A stretch of 64,000 bases of DNA, from NCBI RefSeq assembly GCF_028583425.1, contig NC_072791.1, positions 13,473,868 to 13,537,867 of the forward strand, given 5' to 3'. This DNA comes from Eublepharis macularius. Its lineage: Eukaryota > Chordata > Lepidosauria > Squamata > Eublepharidae. Below, piece by piece: positions 1-9,835 of this stretch (position 1 is its first letter; every line of letters begins with the position of its first letter). The translations under genes and the position numbers were made by a program. Below the pieces are notes generated by a model. It was not told the DNA's origin. It was given only the letters and a program-made list of their open reading frames with translations, and did no database searches.

Positions 1-150
1 GCACCTTAAATACCAACTAGATTTCCAGGGTATGCGCTTTCAAGAGTCAAAGATCCCTTTGCCAGATACAAAACTTTGGCTCTCGAAATCTCATACCCTG
101 GAAATCTAGTTGCTCTCTAAGATCCTACTGGACTTGAATCTTGCTCTCAA
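1..150. mobile_element. Hairpin retroelement, lineage B (cut by window edge)
   Basis: Two inverted arms meet near base 70. The left arm reads as the reverse complement of the right arm, which ends with the lineage-B tail (a form of GGTGCTACTGGACTCAAATC). The 5' limit is outside the window. This is the same family as the copies at 8214, 42380 and 60882. The hammerhead-like core is degenerate here. Confidence 0.7.
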
Positions 151-165
151 CACATCTACCTGCCT

Positions 166-270
166 GAAACTGATCTCTAGACTACAGAGATCAAGTCCTC
201 AGGAGCAAATAGCAGCTTCAGAGAGTGGACTCTATAGTATACCATAGAGTCTAGGAGAAACTGACTGTCA
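166..270 (-). mobile_element. hAT-type MITE (AGGGTTGCCA family), minus-strand fragment
   Basis: Contains the family's internal block CTGATCTCCAGACTACAGAG with changes and the 'gtggactctatag' segment. Both ends are missing. Full copies at 18777, 20870, 58389 and 62311 show 8-bp target duplications. Confidence 0.6.
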
Positions 271-285
271 CTGGTAGCTCTGGGC

Positions 286-482
286 TAGGATTGCCAATTC
301 TGGTCTGAAAAATTCATGGAGATTTCAGCATGTGCCTGTGGAAGGTGGAATTTGGGGAGGGATTTCATCGAGAATCTATGGTATATCATAGAGTTTGCCC
401 TCTGAAGCTACCATTTTCTCCAGAGAAATGGATCTCTGCAGTTTGGAGATAAGTTGTAATTCTTGGAGGACTCCTGGCTAGC
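286..482 (+). mobile_element. hAT-type MITE (AGGGTTGCCA family), diverged copy
   Basis: Begins with a variant of TAGGGTTGCCA and runs through the family's order: gagatt, tttggggaggg, atagagt, ccattttctcc, gagatctctg and ttggagat. Highly diverged, so old. Confidence 0.6.
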
Positions 483-763
483 ATCCGCCTATGGCTCTTC
501 AGAGTGGCTTTTTCTTCTTGACAATGAGAAAAATCTGAAGAGGAAATTGAGAAGTTTTTAGGTGGAGTGGATCATTACTGGCTGCTGTCCACTTATACCA
601 GCACAAATGGGATCAAAGAGTTAGAATGACATACAGAATACATGTATACAGAAACTGGGGGGGGGAGAAATATAAGTCAGAACACTAACATAAAAATTTA
701 AATTTTGGTGGTAGGAAGTGACCTTACAGGAAAAGTGGGTCACAATATGATATGACTGCACAT

Positions 764-995
764 CATAATAATAATAACTGTGCTTACTTACCACTCTTCT
801 AGACAGATTAATGCTTCACCCAGAGCTGTGAACAAATTAGTGTTATTATTATCTCCACAATACAGCTGGGGAGCTGGGCTGAGAGGAGTGGCTTACCCAA
901 GGCCACCTACTGAGCTCATGGCAGTAGTGGGATTCGAACCAGTAGAGTGCTGATTCACAGCCGAACCACTTAACCACTGTGCTACAGCAGCTCTA
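764..995 (-). mobile_element. tRNA-derived SINE (S1 family)
   Basis: Read on the minus strand it has an A-box-like TAGCACAGTGGTTAAGTGG and a B box GGTTCGAATCC, then a GGCCTTGGGTAAGCC body and an ATT-rich tail. Other copies are at 16270 (+), 31475 (-) and 46414 (-). Confidence 0.8.
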
Positions 996-2400
996 GATAT
1001 GATATGATACAATATGGTATGATATGATATGACCTGGACATTTTATCATATCCCTGCTGAGTTCCTTCAAACTCTGCCATCATCAGACACCACCCCCAAA
1101 TTTCCAGGAATTTCCCAACTCTATAAAAGATGCACAAAAACAGACATATGGGTGGCAGGGGCAGGGGTAGTCACCGCATCTGATAGTAAAGTGATTGGTC
1201 CCTATGTGGCTTGTAAAAGCAGCCAAACCAGCCCACTCATAGACAAAGCTGAGATCTCTACAGTCTTGGTGGAACCTGTTCCTACAAATGAAAAAAATAA
1301 CCTTGCAAATTAACTCAAAGAAGACAACCTTGAAAACACTGGCCAGTTGAGAGCCAGATATGTTCCAGAAGTCCAGGATGCCCGAGAGCATCCTGGAAAG
1401 GAGGGGGGAAATTAGCCTGTACAAGCCTTCCAGTACTTAAAGAATCCTGGACGGGGAAATCTCAGGACTGGGGAGGGGATTTCCAAGCTGTTTTCCTCTC
1501 GATTCCTCACAGCCCCCTTCCTCCCCACCACCAACTTCTATATATTAAACTATTCAAATTGCCTCCAGAGTTGCTGTGTCCTGTGGGTTCTGGAGTCTGA
1601 AAACGGGGAAGGGATTGGTCCAGACCAACTAAAGCGAAAAAGAATCGGCAGGAAACTGCCTTAGTTGTACACAGGATATGATTTAGATTGATTTAGATAG
1701 AGCGTAGCCATGGGAAACAATGGTTAGGCATCAACATGACTGACATAGAAACACAAGGCAAGCAGGCTTGCGCATGCACGATGTGGCCCTATTAGATGAG
1801 GATAATAAGATTGAGAATTAATCCCTCCTCTTTTGAATCAGACAATTAGGGACTGGTGGTTAGAGGGCTATGGAGACCTTTAGAGCTTGCATGAGAGAGA
1901 GAGATTTAAACCACACCACTTCTGACCTCTGTGATTCCTGGGCTAAGTTGAGCCATGTGCCAATCACCCGACATATACAGTCCAAACTAAGCAGCTCTCC
2001 CTGTAGCTTTGCATCTTACACATTAATCTGTTGTATCTCTGGGGTCACTTCCATCCACTGACCAACCCGGATCAACAGAAGAATTTAAACCTCCAAATGC
2101 ATTAAGCACGGCAGCCTCGCAGATCTCAAAAAAGTTAGCGAGGTGACACAAGGCAAATTGAATGTTCTACCATTGGTGTTTGATTTGCAATGGCTCGTTC
2201 ACAATGCATGGCACTTAATGCTAATTGCTGAGCTTTGTACACAGAAACTAAAGTCCAACTGAAATTTTGCACACATTCAGTGTTCGGTGATGTTTTGCAT
2301 TGGAATCTCGACTTTGTTTTAAAATCAATGTTTTAAAGTGTTTACATTCAAATTTTCAGGAGCAATTTGAAAAAAAATGAAATCATAATTTAGGAGTCCT
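996..2400. other. Mostly unassigned sequence
   Basis: A short GATAT-type simple repeat lies at 1000-1031 and a minus-strand AGGGTTGCCA-family hAT fragment at about 1057-1125. From 2080 to 2400 the sequence is AT-rich and free of repeats I know, and could be conserved noncoding DNA. No codon structure is seen. Confidence 0.4.
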
Positions 2401-2491
2401 AGCAATGCAGCCTTAAGCAGAATTATATCTTTCAAGTCAATTGAAGCCAATGTTCTCAGAAGGGTATAAATCTAGTTCAGGATTGTACTGT
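2401..2491. mobile_element. Palindromic MITE relic with GCAATCCTA-type ends
   Basis: Ends resemble CAGTGCAATCCTA and its inverse, with a 'ccaatg' centre. Similar pieces occur at 59051-59150 and 63588-63672. The target duplication is not visible. Confidence 0.45.
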
Positions 2492-2504
2492 ACGATCCAA
2501 GCAG

Positions 2505-2780
2505 CTAGTATGATTCATAGGAGGACAGCCGAAAGAAACAACTTCTTTACACAGTGCCTAAACAAGACATGGCTAAGCTGCTAGCTTAGCTGGCTTGAAA
2601 AGAAACTGGACAAATTTCGGGACTGGTCTATCAATAGGTATCAGCATTAATGGCTAGATTGGAGCTCCATATTTAGAATACTCATTGTAGGGGGCAATAG
2701 TGCAGGAGGCTATTGCCTTCAGTACTGCTTGTGGGATTCCTGGAGGCATCTAGTGGGGCTCTTCTTTTAAGAGAACCGAC
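2505..2780 (+). mobile_element. CR1/L2-clade LINE 3' fragment
   Basis: Resembles the common 3' end block of sauropsid CR1/L2 LINEs: a 'cttctttacac' segment, a 'tggacaaattt' segment and a 'taatggctag' segment in the expected order. The copy is old and the reading frame is lost. Confidence 0.45.
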
Positions 2781-2784
2781 CAGC

Positions 2785-2990
2785 ATGGTGTACTGGTTAG
2801 AGTATCAGATTGGAATCTGGAAGACCCAGTTTGGAATCTCCACTATACCACAGAAGCTTCCTTGGTGACCTTGGAACAATCACACATTCTCAGCCTAACC
2901 TACCTCTCAGGAACGTTGCGAGGATAAAATGTAGACGGAGAGAATTTTGCAAGCCTCTATAGGTCACCATTGCAGGTGGAGGATTAGGCT
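2785..2990 (+). mobile_element. tRNA-derived SINE (S3 family)
   Basis: Starts with GGTGTACTGGTTAGAGTATC (A-box region), then the body blocks 'gtgaccttgg' and 'tctcagcctaacctacctc'. Other copies are at 18197, 28532, 35665, 39035, 48014 and 48346. Confidence 0.75.
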
Positions 2991-2995
2991 ATATG

Positions 2996-3757
2996 TACCC
3001 CGGAGAGCGTTAAAATCAGCAAATACGAACCTGCTGGTGGTCCCTGGCCCCAGGGAGGCCCGGTTGGCCTTGACCAGGGCCAGGGCTTTTTTAGTCCTGG
3101 TCTGAACTTGGTGGAACTCTCTGATGCAGGACACTCAGCCCCGCCAAGATCTTATATCTTTTCAGCAGGTCTGTAAGACAGAGATGTTCCGCCAGGCATA
3201 CAGTTGAGGCCAGTCTTTGATTGTTTTAGGAGCCTCCCTACTGGTCTCCTGCCAGGGGGGACAATGTAAAAAATCTGCCTCCCTATAAGCACAGTCACCA
3301 GATCATTATAGACTGTGGCCCCACCCTACCCCTCCTGGGCCGTTTCCAGATGGCTTACCTGCCCCCGGAATGTCGCGCCACGTTGCAGGGAAAACGCGAA
3401 ATATCGCATTTTCTTGCGCGAGTTCTGCGCGACGTCACATGACGTCACGCAAAACTAGTGTGAGAAAACGTGATATTTTGCATTTTCCCCACAACGTGGC
3501 ACGACGTTCCGGGGGCAGGTAAGCCGTCTGGAAACGGCCCTGTTCTGCTTTGTTTTATCCCAAGATTGGGGGAATTGGAGGGGGCCTGCCATCCAAAATG
3601 CTTTTTTGTATGCATTTGTGATGGGGTTTTTTGGTTTTTAATGTATTTGTATGTTTTAATGCTTATTGAGCATTTACTATAACAGGCCCTGAGCCTGTTC
3701 ATGGGGAGGCCAGGCTAGAAATCGAACAAATAAAACAAACAAATAAATAAATATACA
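2996..3757 (+). mobile_element. L2-like LINE 3' end, split by a MITE
   Basis: Before the insertion a frame resembling the C-terminal block of L2 reverse transcriptase (…LLVVPGP… then LTRARAF) is readable, matching the L2 copy at 15380. After the insertion the tail has the L2-type ending 'gccctgagcctgttcatgg', closing in (AAAT)n. The MITE at 3338-3539 separates the parts. Confidence 0.65.
3338..3539. mobile_element. CpG-rich palindromic MITE, 3-bp target duplication
   Basis: Terminal inverted repeats begin GGCCGTTTCCAGATGGCTTA and end with the inverse. CTG flanks both ends. The interior is dense in CpG and carries TGACGTCA-like sites. Related copies: 24445, 40371 and 50259. The 3-bp duplication would fit PIF/Harbinger, but no transposase is present to confirm it. 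Confidence 0.75.
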
Positions 3758-4565
3758 TGCAGTAAATAACAGAAAAGTCCTGGGTGTCTTTGACATGGCA
3801 AACCGTTTTTTAAACAATGGGGCTCACATTCCAGCCAGAGATAGTGGAGAGCTATGAAGCAATCCACAAACCACAGGCAGCCTTGGGGTATTCCCAGAGA
3901 CGTCAGTGAATTTTCAAGGAGACAGGTCTGGAATCAGCGGTTGGTGGTGGAGAAGAGCCAGAGAGTTAGGCATCAGTGCCTGGCCTCAGCGGGTATTCCC
4001 CCTCCAAAGCTGACCTCTTCCTTCCACTGTGCAAGCTCCTGACTAACACAGACAGCCTTGTGGGGCAAACACAGCAGTCACTGCACTGAAAACGAAGGTT
4101 GGGATGACCCTAGGATCCATTCTGTGTTGCAGAACGGTAAGAAATCTGTGATCCGAGGGTGTAACATGAGATGGTGACTAAGCCTATTTTATCAAAGGAC
4201 AACACAGGTGCTTAGTCATGGTTCCCAAGGGCAGATAATTAACTGCCTAACATATTAAATTGGACTTCCATTAATTAATCAGGTGCAGCGTTTGCTGGTT
4301 AATCTGCCAGTTAAGCTGTTCAAAGCTTGCATACCTGTCCTGGGCATTCACCCAACTGGGCACTGACCAGGCAGAGATGATCTTCCCTATGGATGCTCTT
4401 CCCCTAGTCAGTCCTGTGAGAGGAGCTGGAACTAAACTGTGTGCCCTCCCTCTTTAGTCCTTTAACCAGCTTTCTTCTCCCAGCTGAGCCCTGGTTTTTT
4501 AGAACTGTGGGTCAGATGGGAAGGGGAGGTTGCCCAGCATGGGGAGACAGGGCCATAATAGAAAC
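3758..4565. other. Unassigned sequence
   Basis: No recognised repeat and no coding signal. Open frames are short and lack codon structure. Confidence 0.3.
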
Positions 4566-5070
4566 ATAGAAACATCAAGCTGGAAGGTACCCCAAAGGGT
4601 ACCTAGTCTGACCCCCTGCATAATGCAGGAAATTCACGGCTATCTCCCCCTCCAACCTTCCCCAGTGACCCCTGCTCTATACCTAGAGGAAGGCAAAAAA
4701 CCTCCAACATCTCCAGCCAATCTGTCCTAGAGGAAAATTTCTTCTTGTCCTCCTAGTGGCTGTCAGTATTACCCTAGGCTTATAAGAAAGGGCCAAACAC
4801 TGGCTCATCCCTTCATGCCCTCCCTCTCCTGATCTGTGTACATTCCTATTAAATCAGAGAATCATCATAGCTTTCAGATTACCATCTAGCCTCTTCTTAA
4901 ATACCTCCATGGAAGGAGAGCCCACCACCACCTCCCAAGGAAGCCTGTCCCACTGAGGAACTGTTCTAACCATCGGGAAGTACTTCTTAATGTTTAGCCA
5001 AAAAATCTTTTGCTTTAATTTTAACCTGTCATTTCTGGTCTGACGTGATGGGTTGCAGGACAGATCTAGG
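4566..5070 (-). mobile_element. CR1-clade LINE 3' end
   Basis: On the minus strand it ends in the CR1 3' block (a 'ctagatgac'-like segment, then a short terminal repeat). Further in, the minus strand encodes a block resembling the CR1 RT tail, LKQKIFWLNIKKYF… The copy is 5'-truncated, as is usual for CR1. Confidence 0.7.
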
Positions 5071-5863
5071 GCTGCCCGGCCTCTGGCTCCTGCTGCTGCT
5101 CGAATGAGAAGTGGGAGCAAAAAAGAAACGGGGAAGACTTTGCAACTTCACTTCCAGGTGAGTATCCAGAAGTGACATCACCACCTCTCATGACTTTCTC
5201 GGAATTTCCCGAAAAGCAATACTGTGGTGTCACATGACACTATTTTTGTCAGTCTCTACCCCCCTCCCCAACTCTTGCAGGTTGCCAAATGAAGAGCTAG
5301 AGACCCTAGACCACATGTACACCACTTGAGAATTGCTTGAAAATCAAATTGATGTTAAAGGGGGCAGCTAGAGGGATACATTTAAAAGTTGGCAACTCTA
5401 ACGTGAAGCCAAGTGCCTTAGTGCAGACCAAGAATCCAAGCATGTACAAATCTAAGAGTTAAAACCCCTTAAAACACAGCTGACAGTTAACGCTAAAAGG
5501 ATCACAGTAGCCTCCATCTTTTGCAAGAAAAAAACAACAGAAGGGCCTTCGACAGAGGTAGCAAGCCAAGCCAGTCTTGTTAAAGCAATGTGTTCCCAAA
5601 GGGACAAAGCTCATTACCAGGTCATTCCAGGCTGTGACCTCAGGTGAACTCTTAGCTGAGCACTGTCAGGTGACTTTGGACCTCACATTCCCTCTGCTGC
5701 ATTACAGATTATAGATTTACAGCTTGAAGTGGGAATCGTTGCCAGCCAAACTTGATATTACGTGGATGGGGCGGCTGGTCTAGCAGAAGAGAGTGCCTGG
5801 ATGTGACTTCACATCTCCCAGGAAATTTCGTTTGGGCCTACACCATGGGCAGGATGCAGAACT
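5071..5863. other. Unassigned sequence
   Basis: At 5285-5400 there is a weakly palindromic stretch with 'ggttgcca' and 'ttggcaac' ends, perhaps a very old relative of the AGGGTTGCCA MITEs. Otherwise no signal. Confidence 0.3.
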
Positions 5864-5874
5864 GAGCCGAGTTC

Positions 5875-6013
5875 GACAGTGAGAGATCTCTGAGAGATCT
5901 CTGTCTTTCAGTGCTACGCTTCTGAAGATGCCAGTCACAGCTGCTGGCGAAACGTCAGGAACTACAATGCCAAGACCACGGCAATACAGCCCGGAAAATC
6001 CACAACAACCATA
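5875..6013 (+). mobile_element. Penelope-like short element, lineage C, with hammerhead-like motif
   Basis: Flanked by near-identical 11-bp duplications (GAGCCGAGTTC / GAGCTGAGTTC). The 3' part ends with the family tail GGCAATACAGCCCGGAAAA then CACAACAACCAT. It is the same lineage as the hairpin copy at 18265. Assignment to Penelope-like elements is inferred from the ribozyme-like motif and insertion style; no protein is present. Confidence 0.65.
5919..5959 (+). ncRNA. Candidate mini-hammerhead ribozyme (lineage C)
   Basis: Order: CTT, CTGAAGA, extra T, stem II GCCAGT / GCTGGC (6 pairs, one G-U) with a 7-base loop, GAA, ACGT (self-complementary), C as the predicted cleavage base, AGG. CTT and AGG can form a 3-bp stem I. 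Fold seen by eye; activity is inferred from the hammerhead consensus CUGANGA…GAAA. Confidence 0.5.
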
Positions 6014-6742
6014 GAGCTGAGTTCACTGAAGTGCTTGCTCTTTCATCACTTCCTTTTTCCTTCCAACCTTCCTTCAATGAACTGAGCACAACATACTTGG
6101 TCCTCCCCTCTCCATTTGACCCTTACAAAACCCCAGATTAGACTGAGAAAGAATATCTGGCCCAAAGTCACCCAGTGAGCGACATGGTTGAGCCTACAAC
6201 ATTTTGACTCCCCCACAATATAATGACACCACTTCCGGATGTGACATCACATGTCATTTGCCTGTCAGACCCACTCTGGTTTTCAGAAAACTCTATGGTT
6301 TTCACCCCCAAACCATGGCTTCTCAGCAATGTGCTGATGTCACTTCCAAGCGGAAGGGAAGTGATGTCAGCACGTCTGCTGGCAACATCGTTATGTGAAT
6401 AGCAAGAACATGCACAGGCAAGTAAGTTCCCACATTATTTCCCCCCACCAGCCAAGTGAGGGGTGGCAGGGGGCAGTAGCCTCCTACCCCCAGTGGGACC
6501 ACAGCAACCCTAAGTACAGGATTCTTCAATGTGGTGCCCATGAACACTATAGTGCTTGCCACTACTTCCCTTGGCATCCATTAAACTTTTCAGAGAGTAG
6601 ATTGGGCTTGTTATTCATTGCCCCGATTCAAAAGAAAGGATTTTCCATGGTTGCAATAGCAGCCACAGACACTGGAAGATCAAGAGGACTGGTAAGCGTT
6701 CAGGGTTGTGGTTCCATTTTCACTTCAGGCTTTCCTTCTTAT
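6014..6742. other. Unassigned sequence with TGATGTCA/CTTCC motifs
   Basis: Contains repeated TGACATCA / TGATGTCA blocks beside CTTCC or GGAAG, including an inverted pair at 6333-6375. They recur at 7537 and 39420 and look like the remains of an old dispersed repeat. Confidence 0.4.
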
Positions 6743-7175
6743 CAGGGGTCATTTTGTAGAAAAAGAGCTGGAGGAACACATTAGCATAACTCATTAGCAT
6801 ATGCCACGCCCCTTGCCATCATCGGAAGTGTATCATTAGTATAGCTGATTTGCATATGCCACACACCCTGACATCACCTATCCTGGCTGGTTTGGACCCA
6901 ATCCTGGCCATTCAGGGCCGAAATTGGGCCCAAAATGGCAAAAGGGGGCTGAAAATGTCTGAAAGGGGTCCCAAAATGGTCAGGATCGGGCTGCTGATGA
7001 GCGGGAGAGTGATCCACCACCCGTCAGAGGCCCGATCCAGGCCGTTTAGGCCCCAATCCAGGCCAAAACGGGCCCAAAATGGCCGAGTCAGGTGGGCGGG
7101 GCCACCTGACATGTGACCTCTTGGGGGAACTGCCAGAACTGTGTTCCTGCCCATTCCTCCTCAAAATGAGCCCTG
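6743..7175 (+). mobile_element. hAT-type MITE, CAGGGGTCATTT family
   Basis: Ends are CAGGGGTCATTTTGTAGAAA and …AAATGAGCCCTG. Flanking 8-mers are CTTCTTAT and CTTCTTCT (7 of 8 match). The interior repeats 'ggcccaaaatgg' blocks and has an ATTTGCAT octamer near 6848. Length is 433 bp, like the copies at 42797 and 51206. The plus-strand open frame inside is not a gene. Confidence 0.85.
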
Positions 7176-8056
7176 CTTCTTCTTATTTCCTCCTTCTTAT
7201 TTCCCTTTCCCTTCCTCCCCTTGGGGATTTCCTTTGTTTCTTTTGATTCCTAGGATTCTTTTGGAAAGAGAAGGAGGGAGGTATTGTTTTCAGTTCCACA
7301 TCCTGCGACGGCCATTTTGGGTTTGGCTCTGCCTCTTTTGTAAGGTTCCCAGGTACCTACCAGTGATGGACAAACTCCTGGTGCTTTGTCCTAGGGCTCC
7401 GGTGCAAGCCACCCGGCAATTGCCTGCCACCAGCAGGCAACCCAGGCAAGTGCATGGTGGGCGTGCTCCCAGCAGGGTGCAATGACATAACTTCTGGAAA
7501 TGATGTCATGAGAGTACTTTGCATAGGGCCAGCATGATGACATCACTTCTGGAAGTGATGTCATTGCACCAAGGCTGAGAAGGCACATGTACTTCCATCC
7601 CCCTCCCACCCGCTTTCTGCTGGGAGCCTATGTGGTCCTAGCAACCCTACTACTGTGGCAGCCATTTTGGGGGGCACTTGTCACCACCCCTTCTCAAAAT
7701 TCCAAAGGTGACCGCAGCCTCAAAAAGGTTGGGGACCCCCACACCACACATTACCCAAACATGCTGTTTATTTTTCACTTGAGTGTTTCAGCAAACCCAC
7801 TTGCACACATACATACAATTACACAGTTCTGATGATTGGTATTGAAGCAAAACATGGGAGAAAGCCAGGAGATTGCAGGGAAAGATTTGGAAGTAATATC
7901 TGCACAGATTGTGTCCTGTTCAAATAGGGCGTGCAGGAGGTACACAATGCAAATCTCCAACACTGCACCTCAGATGGCACATTTAACCACAGTTGTGTTA
8001 AAATGTCAACAAACTCAGCTTGTTGAATTAGCACACATGTTTCCCACCTCCCTCGA
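7176..8056. other. Unassigned sequence with an ETS/CRE-like palindrome
   Basis: The palindrome at 7537-7564 (TGACATCACTTCT facing GGAAGTGATGTCA) follows a weaker copy at about 7488-7510. The rest has no assigned repeat. Confidence 0.4.
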
Positions 8057-8437
8057 AGGGTTGCCAGCCTCCAGGTGGCACCTGAAATTCTCCTGAAATT
8101 GCCACTCATTTCAGACTACACAGATCATTTTCCCTGGAAGAAATGACAGCTTTGGAGGGTGGATACATTTCACCTCTCCTGAGCTCTCTCCTCAAGTACC
8201 ACCCCCAAATCTAAAACAGGATTTGAGTCGAGTGGCACCTTATTGGTTTTCAGAGAGTCAGCTTTCGAGAGTCACAGCTCCCTTCTTCAGACAGGGAGCT
8301 GACACGCAAAAGCTAACACTGCAAAACTTGTTGGTCTCTCAGGTGCCACTCGACTCAAATCCTGCTGTTCTGCTGCAGACCCACCTACAAACTCAAGGAA
8401 TTTCCCAACTTGGAGTTGGCAACCATCCTCCCTTGTC
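8057..8437 (-). mobile_element. hAT-type MITE (AGGGTTGCCA family), split by a hairpin element
   Basis: The left part begins AGGGTTGCCAGCCTCCAGGT and the right part ends AACTTGGAGTTGGCAACC, the two ends of the family in minus orientation. A hairpin retroelement at about 8214-8386 sits in the 'cacccccaaatct' block. Confidence 0.75.
8214..8386. mobile_element. Hairpin retroelement, lineage B variant, nested in the MITE
   Basis: Inverted arms are GATTTGAGTCGAGTGGCACC and its reverse complement. The tail 'ctgctgttctgctgcagac' marks the 3' end. A minus-strand hammerhead-like motif lies at about 8263-8312 with CTGAAGA, stem II GGGAG / CTCTC and GAAAGCT. The target duplication is imperfect (caaatct / caaactc). 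Confidence 0.7.
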
Positions 8438-9430
8438 ACAATCAGCACAGAGAAGGAATCACAGTGAGACACTTAGCTATGAAGGTCTATGAATGTAGAC
8501 CTTTGGGTTAACTAGTTAGTTTCCCACACTCACAACAAATCAGTGTTCTTCTAAACTGGGACTACGCTCTGGTTTATAATCCCCCAGTAGTGGGGGAAGG
8601 GGGAGTAAGATTGGTTAAGAGTTTCTAGGCTTTAAAAAAAATCCATAATATCTGGACCCCTGCTTCCTACTTTTTCAGGTGTTTATCCAGTCAGAGAGGA
8701 TCCCTTTCGGAATCGGTTGCTTTCCTGAGGATTTAAAATAACCTCTGTAATGTTGACTGCTGTAGGACTTTGAGCTGCCTGCTGCCTCGCTAAAAAATCC
8801 TGAATATGTTATGACTTGTGAGTGAGTCATCCCGGCTTCACACACTCTTTTTTTCTCCTCCCCCCTCCACCGACCTCACCCCCTGTCATTAACCTCATTT
8901 TGGCTGCTTGCAAAACCAAAACGATTTCAGTCTTGTGCAATTTTTGTCGGTCACAGTCCTTCTAAAATGTAGGCAGTGTGAGACGTTTGGAAATGAACCA
9001 GAGAAGCTCACATGTGCGTCCATGCTCTTGCACACCCCCAGCTAGGATGTCAAAAGTTACAAAAGCACATTGGACTTCTGCAGAGGGGCCTAAGACCGTC
9101 AGCTGTTCAAAGATTATTAGACGGAGAGGGTGGCGAGATCCAAAATCTCACCATACTGCCTACTGGTCCTCCACACCTCTCAAAGCTGACTGCTCTTTTA
9201 AAGTGAACACAAAAGGCCATTCAGGTAACAGCTCTGTTATGCACTGGAGCGCATGGGAACACATGTTGCGTTCTGTATCAGGCTACTGTGTAGACTCAAG
9301 TGGACTGATGGTACCAAGGGAGTCAATGAGAAGAGCTGAAGGCTTAAGGATATTTTATTACAAGCTTTCCTTTACTTCCAGTTCACTTTCTAAAAAGAAA
9401 AATCTCCCGTATAATCGGGAGGCCCTGACC
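8438..9430. other. Unassigned, partly low-repeat sequence
   Basis: From 8500 to 9000 no known repeat is visible and the base order looks unique, so it could be conserved noncoding DNA. The plus-strand frame at 8978-9475 runs into SINE sequence and has no recognised domain. Confidence 0.3.
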
Positions 9431-9435
9431 CGGAT

Positions 9436-9835
9436 GGTCCATGATAACCTGATCTCATCAGATCTCAGAAGCTGAGCAGAGTTAGTACTTGAATGGGAAA
9501 TAGTAAAGAGTCTAGTAGCACCTTTAAGACTAACCAACTTATTTGTAGTGTAAGCTTTCAAGAACCACAGCTCTCTTCGTCATGAAGAGAGCCGTTGTTC
9601 TCAAAAGCTTATGCTACAAATAAGTTGGTTAGTCTTAAAGGTGCTATTGGACACTTTACTATTTTGCAACTACAGACTAACACGGCTAACTCCTCTGGAT
9701 ACTTGGATGGAAGATCACCAAGGAAAACAGAAGAGGCAGGGAATGGCAGACCTCCTCTGTTCATCTCTTACCTTGAAAACTGTTATAGGATTGCCTTAAG
9801 TCAGTTGCAACTTGATGGCAATTTACACACACAAG
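9436..9835 (+). mobile_element. 5S-rRNA-derived SINE, split by a hairpin element
   Basis: The head CTGATCTCATCAGATCTCAG then 'agaagctgagcag' is the internal promoter region of 5S rRNA. It resumes after the insertion at 'tacttggatgg' and continues into the body (gggaatggcag, ttaagtcagttg). It matches the 5S-Sauria SINE type of squamates. Confidence 0.85.
9499..9699. mobile_element. Hairpin retroelement, lineage A, nested in the 5S SINE
   Basis: Head-to-head arms of about 80 bp are followed by the 3' tail CAGACTAACACGGCTAACTC. Flanked by 13-bp duplications of the SINE (TACTTGAATGGGA / TACTTGGATGGAA). The host SINE supplies an independent reference for the pre-insertion sequence. Geometry fits twin priming or a Penelope-like insertion. 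Confidence 0.85.

Noticed and set aside
6850-7116. Plus-strand frame of 88 codons with repeated GPK/PKM motifs
   Set aside because: Lies wholly inside a hAT MITE with repetitive interior; the same frame recurs in other copies.
9436-9498. 5S rRNA gene
   Set aside because: Only the 5S-like head is present and it continues into a SINE body; similar heads occur at five other sites.
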